From assembly GCA_020848835.1 (NCBI GenBank), contig JADLHJ010000094.1, forward strand, positions 1 through 43,005: DNA of 43,005 bases, in the 5' to 3' direction. Below, in pieces: positions 37,886-43,005 of this stretch (within the stretch, counting starts at the first letter, position 1; each line of letters begins with the position of its first letter). A model generated the notes under the pieces. The model was not told the origin of the DNA and ran no database searches. It saw nothing but the letters and a program-made list of their open reading frames with translations. The position numbers were made by a program, and so were the translations under genes. The stretch is from Candidatus Hydrogenedentota bacterium. Lineage in GTDB: Bacteria; Hydrogenedentota; Hydrogenedentia; Hydrogenedentales; SLHB01.

Positions 37886-37914
37886 TGAATACCACAATCG
37901 CTTGTGGCTGTCAA
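37886..37914 (-). promoter_or_regulatory. Promoter before the capsid leader
   Basis: TTGACA (37909-37914), 17-base spacer, TATTCA (37886-37891), with TG one base before the -10 (extended -10 type). The -35 is perfect and the extended element can make up for a weak -10. It lies between the prohead protease and capsid genes, which would allow much more capsid than protease to be made. Confidence 0.6.
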
Positions 37915-37936
37915 TACTTAATTTTGGCGATTCCGA

Positions 37937-38551
37937 CTAAAGTTTAGCGAGAATCGAGCGAGCACGCGCCGCAACTGCCACGCGCCTGCGGCGTTCGTCG
38001 GCGTCCATTCGGTCAAAAAATGCCTTTGCGTCGTTTAATTCACCGCGCATACGCACCCCGGTTGAGGTGGATTCGTAGGCAGGGAATGTCACCGGACCCA
38101 CGTCAAACAGTTCCACACCGCGAATTTCCCGGATACGGATTCCGTTTTCCTTCCGGGGCTGTTCATCGGTGATGACGAATGCGAAGCTCGATCCCTGCAC
38201 ATCTTTGCGCTTGATGAATTGGGCCACGTCGCGGTAGACGGTCGTGTCGCCCGGCTCGATTTCGTAGCGCAGCCCGCGGTTATCGTCAAACAGCCGGAGC
38301 GTACCAGCGCTCTTGCGCCCAAGCACCATGTTGGTATCGTGGTTGAAAAGCGCCCGCACATCGTCACGGTTGACCGCCTGCGAGAATGCGCCCGGCATAA
38401 TCCGTTCCACCATGCCGGGCCAAAGTTGGTATTCCGTGTTGGGCGTGCCATCGTAGTAAACGGCACCGTACCCGTGAATCATGCCCGCGCCGTCGCCTTC
38501 CGCGCGTAGCTGGACCGATGCCGCGGCGATGTTGGTGTATCTGCGTTCCAT
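37937..38551 (-). CDS. HK97-type prohead protease
   Basis: A 204-residue serine protease of peptidase family U35. GYGAVYYDG, ERIMPGAFSQAV, ALFNHDTNMVLGRKSAGTLR (catalytic H71), and VQGSSFAFVITDE (nucleophile S121 or S122) are all present in order, with the C-terminal ELFDVGPVTFPAY. It cleaves the capsid delta domain during head maturation and itself. It lies between portal and capsid, as in most HK97-like phages. Confidence 0.92.
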   Translation of the reverse strand: MERRYTNIAAASVQLRAEGDGAGMIHGYGAVYYDGTPNTEYQLWPGMVERIMPGAFSQAVNRDDVRALFNHDTNMVLGRKSAGTLRLFDDNRGLRYEIEPGDTTVYRDVAQFIKRKDVQGSSFAFVITDEQPRKENGIRIREIRGVELFDVGPVTFPAYESTSTGVRMRGELNDAKAFFDRMDADERRRRVAVAARARSILAKL

Positions 38552-38559
38552 GTTGCCTC

Positions 38560-40179
38560 CTACGCGCGCGGGCGATATGCCGCGTCAAGTTGATCTTTTA
38601 AATCCATTAATTGTTTTAATGTGATGTCGCGGCCCGATATTTTTGCTGCAAGAGTATCGTTCGTGAACTCGGCATATGGTTCCGCCTGAATCACTGCCAG
38701 CATCCTAGCCACCGCGCCGTCAAGATCGATGCGCGCATGGATGCAGTACGGCGCAAGCGCGTCCCTGATTTCGTCGTGCTCCGCGGCGGTCAACCCTTTT
38801 GCGCTCCGTTTTTGTGCTCGCGTGCATACGCGCGCGGCCGTCTTGCGCACCACAAATAGCAGCGCATCTCGCAGGCGCATGCGCTCATCCTCGCCTTCGC
38901 CTTCGTCGTCCGCCGGCGCGTCCGTGGGTTTCATCTGTGGCGCATCAGGCTTGACCGGCTCGGCTTCTGGATCGCCACCGAGGTTCCCCATGTTGAGCGG
39001 ATCAAGATACGTTGACCCAACGCCCCCGGGCAGCGGCGGCATGTTTTCCATCGCACGCACTTCGTCGGGCAGCATGTACGGGCGTCCGGCCAGCGCGGTG
39101 CGGTAGCCGTTCTGTCGGCTTTGGAAGTCGGTACGCATAAGGGATTGCCGGTGAAATTCCACGATGATCGCGTCGCCCTTCTTTTCCTCGGGCGTGCTCA
39201 GTTTTTCGCGGAATTCCGCTTCGGCCATAGCCATGTGCGGATCGATCGATTCGTCTATAAATTCCTGATTGGACTGTTCGAGGCTTGCGAATGACGTGCG
39301 CGCGTCGTCTCCGAGTTTGTACGCCGGCAGATTCAGGAAGTTTGCCGCCTCGCGGATTCCAAACTTGCGTTGCTCGATAAATTGCGCGTCACGGCCAGAC
39401 ACGACCCACGGCTTAGATGTCATGCCGTTTTGCAAAATGAGCGGCTTTTCCATGTTCGCTGCGCCGCTATGGGCTTGACGATACCGCTCCAAAAGCTGCG
39501 CGTATGATTTATCGTCAATGATTTTGGGGTATTCGATAACAACACTGGCCTTCATGCCGTTTTTATAGAACACGCTCGCGTGCTTTTGCTGTGCCAGACC
39601 AAGGCCGATACACTCGGAAGCGTGCTCGACAAGCGACAAACCGATCGGCCCGTCGCCCCATCCCGTGAAGTGCAACACTTCATCGGGCATCATGCGCACA
39701 TCGCGATCGCCGACTTTCGTCATATAGAAAAGCTGCGTGTCTTCGCGGAAAATGTATGTATCGTTGGGGTCGAGCGGGATATACTCTTGCGACGGCCGGC
39801 CTTTGTCAAAGATGTAGGCGATCGAATTCCCGCGCAGAAGCGCGCGCCAGAACATCGTCAGCTTCCAGCGATAGTCGGTGTATTCTTCGCACGGACGGTA
39901 ACGCAAGCATTGGTAACGCGGATCTTCGGTCGCGCGTTCCTTGTCGGAGCCTTTGCCCTTGCGCTCGTACATGTGGATCGGCGTCTTGGCGAGCGTAGTA
40001 CAAATCAAATTTAGTCCGCGCCAGATAGGAGAGTAGTGCAGCGCCGACTTCGCGTTCACCCGTTCACCGGAATGGTTGCGGCCGCTCGCCCCGAGCGCAT
40101 CGTATAGCCATTCGGCGGGATTGCTAAGGCTGGTCTGCGGATTCTCTAGGCTGCGAAGAAACGGCGCGAGTACGCTCAT
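38560..40179 (-). CDS. Portal protein (HK97 family)
   Basis: A 539-residue portal protein from the ATG at 40179, preceded by GGGAAGG. It has typical parts: HYSPIWRGLNLICTTLAKTP, IHMYERKGKG, YFYMTKVGD-like strands, DEVLHFTGWGDGPIGLSLVE, and the FGIREAANFLNLPAYKLGD with FASLEQSNQEFIDESIDPH segment. It forms the dodecameric DNA channel in the head. The start lies 56 bases inside the preceding membrane gene, an unusually large overlap. The C-terminus carries a highly acidic stretch and a helical extension. Confidence 0.92.
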   Translation of the reverse strand: MSVLAPFLRSLENPQTSLSNPAEWLYDALGASGRNHSGERVNAKSALHYSPIWRGLNLICTTLAKTPIHMYERKGKGSDKERATEDPRYQCLRYRPCEEYTDYRWKLTMFWRALLRGNSIAYIFDKGRPSQEYIPLDPNDTYIFREDTQLFYMTKVGDRDVRMMPDEVLHFTGWGDGPIGLSLVEHASECIGLGLAQQKHASVFYKNGMKASVVIEYPKIIDDKSYAQLLERYRQAHSGAANMEKPLILQNGMTSKPWVVSGRDAQFIEQRKFGIREAANFLNLPAYKLGDDARTSFASLEQSNQEFIDESIDPHMAMAEAEFREKLSTPEEKKGDAIIVEFHRQSLMRTDFQSRQNGYRTALAGRPYMLPDEVRAMENMPPLPGGVGSTYLDPLNMGNLGGDPEAEPVKPDAPQMKPTDAPADDEGEGEDERMRLRDALLFVVRKTAARVCTRAQKRSAKGLTAAEHDEIRDALAPYCIHARIDLDGAVARMLAVIQAEPYAEFTNDTLAAKISGRDITLKQLMDLKDQLDAAYRPRA

Positions 40180-40360
40180 ATGCCTTCCCAAGCATGTTTA
40201 GTTCGAGCCATAAAAGACCCCCAACAAGGAAGATCGCCGCAGGCCAGCCCCACATATAGGCAGACCCTACGCCGATCCCCACAAGTGATAGTATAGCCAA
40301 CAGCATAATTAAAAGCAATCCAAAGTTTACCGATTCTCGCCAAGTTTTAGCCTTTTTCAC
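40124..40360 (-). CDS. Small two-helix membrane protein between terminase and portal
   Basis: A 78-residue protein with two membrane helices (about 14-32 and 38-55: LLLIMLLAILSLVGIGVG, WPAAIFLVGGLLWLELNML). The first 15 residues are basic and the last 20 charged, so both ends likely face the cytoplasm. The first part of the gene is AT-rich (38-45% GC in two hand-counted lines) compared with its neighbours. Its end overlaps the portal gene by 56 bases. Holin-like or superinfection-exclusion functions fit the shape; nothing proves either. Confidence 0.65.
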   Translation of the reverse strand: MKKAKTWRESVNFGLLLIMLLAILSLVGIGVGSAYMWGWPAAIFLVGGLLWLELNMLGKAYERTRAVSSQPRESADQP

Positions 40361-40370
40361 AAGAGTTTCC

Positions 40371-42176
40371 TTATCGTATCAATTCTGCCGCGTCAAATAC
40401 CCCAACCGGGTCCAACAAACTCGTCCCATACCCCATGCACATCGCGTGTACCCCGTCAATCTTGAAATGCACCTGTGCTTTCCCGCGGCCGCCCTTGGAG
40501 TTTTTGACCAGATATGTCCGGCCGCCGCCGTCCTTTGCGGCTTGGCAATTCGATATATGCCAATTCAGTACCGGGTTGTTCGGATGTTCCAGCGCCCGAT
40601 CGAGCACTAGCCGCATAATGCCAGTGACCGGCTCGTTCATCGCGCCAGCCCCTTGCTGGAACGGCCCCACGTCAAACCCGTCTGTGGTTTCCAAGTCGGT
40701 CGCCAGCTTCCCGGCAAACGCCTTGTCGTAGCCAATCGTGCGGATCGCGTGCTTTTCGCGCAGCGCGTTGATCTCCGCGCGGATATATTCTTGGTCGATA
40801 TTGCGCCCCGGCGTCGTGCGTAGATGCCCCTGCTTAATCCACACCGAGTACATGCCGGAATACTCAACGTCGAATTTCGCAACCTGCTCTTCCGGCACCC
40901 AAAACCGGCACAGCATCTGGTGCTTTTCGCAGCCCGCTTGCGGTGGAAACCACAACACAAACGCCGTGATGTCCTGTGATTGGCTCAAATCTAGCCCGCC
41001 ATAACAAACCAAATCGGCCAGATCGTCTTCCGTGTACTCGCCCGCGCAAGCGTCCCACTCGCCCATCGGCATCCATGCGTGCATTTGTGCCGTCCAGATG
41101 TTGCGCAGTAGGCGCTTGGAATTGGATTCTTCCGCGGGATCGGATTCGATGCGTTTGATTACTTCTTGATCGTCTTCGACTTGGAAGGTGATGCCTACGC
41201 TCGGGTTTGTCTTCACGCACATCGCCGGCGTGTGCCATTCCGGCTCCTCATCCTTTGTGAGTCCGCAAACGTAGGCAAAAAAACTCCAATCGGTGTACGC
41301 CTCGCCGTTGCGCACGCGCTCCGCCTGCTCGTGCAGTCGCCATCCGAGCGAAGTCGGATCGTATACGCCCGCCGTAGTGAAGCTCATAACTAAAGGTTGA
41401 CGCCGGGCGCGGCCGCCGTACAGTAGCGCGTCGTATAGTTCCGGGTTTGGGAATACGTGCGTTTCGTCCAGCCCGATAAAGTACGGTTTCAGCCCGTGTG
41501 CGCTGGAAGACTTTGACGACATCGAACGGTAGAAGCTCGCCGTGGGGTGATACACGATCCGGTAGCGGCTCGGAACGAATTCGAGAATCTTCGACAGTGA
41601 CGGACTCGAGCGCGCCATTTCGTAGAACGCGCGGTACATTACGCCGGACTGTTCGCGGTCCGTCGCCGCTGTGTAATTCTCCGCGCCTTCCTCGCCGTCG
41701 CCCACGAGCATGTAGGCTTGCGTGCCCGCGGCCCATGTGGTTTTACCTTGCTTCTTTGGAATCTCAACATACGCCTGCCGAAACCGGCGCGTGGCGTTCG
41801 GGCGCTTCCAACCAAACACAGGAATCGTAATATCGAACGATTGCCAATCGCTGAGCATGAATGGTTGCCCAGCGAGTTCGCCTTCAAAGTGACGGAGCAA
41901 GGAATAGAAATTTGCGACGTTCCGCCCTGCCGGTTCATCCATCCAACACCCAGCCAGCGTCGCTTCAACATCCCCCCAATTACGCAACCACCACGGATTA
42001 AACGACGGTTGGCCCTTGCGCCCGCGCTTCGCAATCTCGACCACCTGCTTATACTTCGGGTGCGTCCATGCGGGTTTCCCGAGCGCATACGCCCACGTCC
42101 CCTTGCGGTAGAGATCGCGCACGTCCTTCGCCTTGAACGGCGCATCGTGCGGCGGCATTAACGGGGCGTCGATCAT
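40371..42176 (-). CDS. terL: Terminase large subunit
   Basis: A 601-residue packaging motor and nuclease of the HK97 type (Terminase_1). The ATPase part has Walker A PKKQGKTT (140-147) and Walker B FIGLDE with D237/E238. The nuclease domain begins with GGLDLSQSQDITAF (D396, D402) and a later TIGYDKAF acidic strand. It translocates DNA into the head and makes the end cuts. The ATG overlaps the alpha-CTD-like gene by four bases. Confidence 0.93.
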   Translation of the reverse strand: MIDAPLMPPHDAPFKAKDVRDLYRKGTWAYALGKPAWTHPKYKQVVEIAKRGRKGQPSFNPWWLRNWGDVEATLAGCWMDEPAGRNVANFYSLLRHFEGELAGQPFMLSDWQSFDITIPVFGWKRPNATRRFRQAYVEIPKKQGKTTWAAGTQAYMLVGDGEEGAENYTAATDREQSGVMYRAFYEMARSSPSLSKILEFVPSRYRIVYHPTASFYRSMSSKSSSAHGLKPYFIGLDETHVFPNPELYDALLYGGRARRQPLVMSFTTAGVYDPTSLGWRLHEQAERVRNGEAYTDWSFFAYVCGLTKDEEPEWHTPAMCVKTNPSVGITFQVEDDQEVIKRIESDPAEESNSKRLLRNIWTAQMHAWMPMGEWDACAGEYTEDDLADLVCYGGLDLSQSQDITAFVLWFPPQAGCEKHQMLCRFWVPEEQVAKFDVEYSGMYSVWIKQGHLRTTPGRNIDQEYIRAEINALREKHAIRTIGYDKAFAGKLATDLETTDGFDVGPFQQGAGAMNEPVTGIMRLVLDRALEHPNNPVLNWHISNCQAAKDGGGRTYLVKNSKGGRGKAQVHFKIDGVHAMCMGYGTSLLDPVGVFDAAELIR

Positions 42177-42496
42177 TTATTTATGCGTTTCCTTGGCAAA
42201 ACGATTGCAGCTATCTTGTCGTATTTTTTTGCCTTTACTCTTAAGGAATCAAAATCTGCGGGCGGTCTTTGTTTCGCTGGAAATCTTTGATTCCATTCCT
42301 CGGCCATTCGCATCAAATCACCATTAAACAGCTGAAGCATTTGCCACACTATTTCGGAGACGCTTTTGGTTCCAATATTTTGTATGGAATTGAATTCCTC
42401 CCACGAAATATTAGCGAGCTTTTCTACTGTATCTATCCCCGCTTTGCTCAACCCATTATGACTTCTAATAGAGAGTTCTAAATCGTCAATATTCAC
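42173..42496 (-). CDS. Stand-alone RNA polymerase alpha-CTD-like DNA-binding protein
   Basis: A 107-residue protein from the GTG at 42496 (GTGA overlap with the small terminase); the longer reading only repeats that gene in another frame. Residues 3-56 align without gaps with the C-terminal domain of bacterial RpoA: IDDLELSIRSHNGL, AGIDTVEKLANISWEEF, IQNIGTKSVSEIVWQML. Of the seven E. coli residues that contact UP-element DNA (R265, N268, C269, G296, K298, S299, E302), six are kept at identical spacing (R11, N14, G42, K44, S45, E48); only C269 is changed (G15). The tail (57-107) is basic and has no alpha N-terminal domain. GC is near 40% in my count of five lines. Confidence 0.82.
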   Translation of the reverse strand: MNIDDLELSIRSHNGLSKAGIDTVEKLANISWEEFNSIQNIGTKSVSEIVWQMLQLFNGDLMRMAEEWNQRFPAKQRPPADFDSLRVKAKKYDKIAAIVLPRKRINK

Positions 42497-42975
42497 TTCT
42501 TCGCCCCTTTCTTCCACGCGGAAAATTCGTCTTCCTTCTCGTCGGTGCCAATAGACAGCTTGGCCCGGTACGATGCGCCGACACCAAACTGTGCGGCCCA
42601 CTTATCGCATTGCTGCTGTGCGCGCGCCTTCACGTAAACCCACGGGTTTTCTTTCTGGATCGTTCCGTATGCCGTGGTCTGAGTGACGATGTCGCCTTCG
42701 GTTTGCAGATGTTGCTCCGCGACAATCAAATCCGCGTATGACACGCAGAAGTTTGCGAGCGCAGGGACATCGCTTGCGGTGAGAATTCCTTGCGCACTGA
42801 ATTCCGGGGCGAGTTGAAACCATGCGCTCTTCGCTTCATCGCGCAACCATGCCGGCGGTTCCAGCGTAGTCAATTCAGACGGCTTCGGTTCCTTCACTCC
42901 GAGGTTCTTCTTCTTGCTCGGATTGCCGCGAAGGATATGTAGTTTAGTTGGCGTCGGCTTTCTACCTTTGCCCAT
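42493..42975 (-). CDS. terS: Terminase small subunit (P27 family)
   Basis: A 160-residue DNA-recognition subunit. The opening MGKGRKPTPTKLHILRGNPS, the PPAWLRDEAKSAWFQLAPEF segment and the FCVSYADLIVAEQHLQTEG helix pair are typical of the P27 family small terminases. It recognises the packaging start and loads the large subunit. It is followed by the alpha-CTD-like gene with a GTGA overlap, an insertion not seen in the usual TerS-TerL order. Confidence 0.9.
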   Translation of the reverse strand: MGKGRKPTPTKLHILRGNPSKKKNLGVKEPKPSELTTLEPPAWLRDEAKSAWFQLAPEFSAQGILTASDVPALANFCVSYADLIVAEQHLQTEGDIVTQTTAYGTIQKENPWVYVKARAQQQCDKWAAQFGVGASYRAKLSIGTDEKEDEFSAWKKGAKK

Positions 42976-43005
42976 CGTTGTAACTCATTAAAAATGAATC
43001 CCTAA

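Overview
The window looks like an essentially complete genome of a tailed phage of siphovirus type with an HK97-like head. One strand carries everything needed for packaging, head, tail, lysis, replication and recombination, and the two ends fit together: an HNH nuclease lies at 104-433, and the small terminase at 42493-42975 would follow it on the minus strand if the contig is circular. No integrase, tRNA, CRISPR array or host gene block is visible. The host cannot be named from the sequence. Most genes are GC-rich, while a few insertions are near 40% GC and stand out.

Nearly every gene is on the minus strand, so the functional order runs from high to low coordinates. (1) 42975-36332: small terminase, a stand-alone RNA polymerase alpha-CTD-like protein, large terminase, a two-helix membrane protein, portal, prohead protease, a long structured leader with its own promoter, and the major capsid protein. 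(2) 36329-28967: head decoration/completion, head-tail joining, tail terminator, tail tube, the G/G-T chaperone pair with a -1 slippery site, a homing-type HNH gene and the tape measure. (3) 28967-14561: tail tip, fibres and a beta-propeller, a NodB-like deacetylase, lysozyme with small membrane partners, a beta-helix spike, a holin-like/lipoprotein gene, a Dam-type methylase and a secreted glycoside-hydrolase-like protein. A strong hairpin ends this block. (4) 14560-14304: a control region with overlapping divergent promoters, a tiny plus-strand peptide unit and a repressor promoter. (5) 14303-473: an early operon of about 30 small genes, mostly joined by 4-base ATGA/GTGA overlaps, with a Cro/CI-like regulator, RecB-like nuclease, RecT annealase, two methyltransferases, a replisome organiser, a DnaC-like loader, a RuvC-like resolvase and a MazG-like pyrophosphohydrolase.

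Replication appears to rely on host DnaB and polymerase: the phage brings an origin-binding-type protein and a loader, with RecT, a nuclease and a resolvase for recombination. Three methyltransferases without a restriction partner suggest protection of phage DNA.

The most unusual items are: the free-standing alpha-CTD homologue that keeps six of the seven UP-element DNA contact residues at exact spacing and is locked between the terminase genes by 4-base overlaps; the roughly 150-nt leader RNA before the capsid gene, with promoter, terminator and a hairpin hiding the capsid ribosome binding site; the plus-strand promoter-peptide-hairpin unit next to the repressor; and a structured, apparently decayed stretch just after the repressor. 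Several small genes too short for standard ORF calling are described (976-1098, 4724-4897, 7857-7919, 11645-11791, 12161-12337, 18631-18807).
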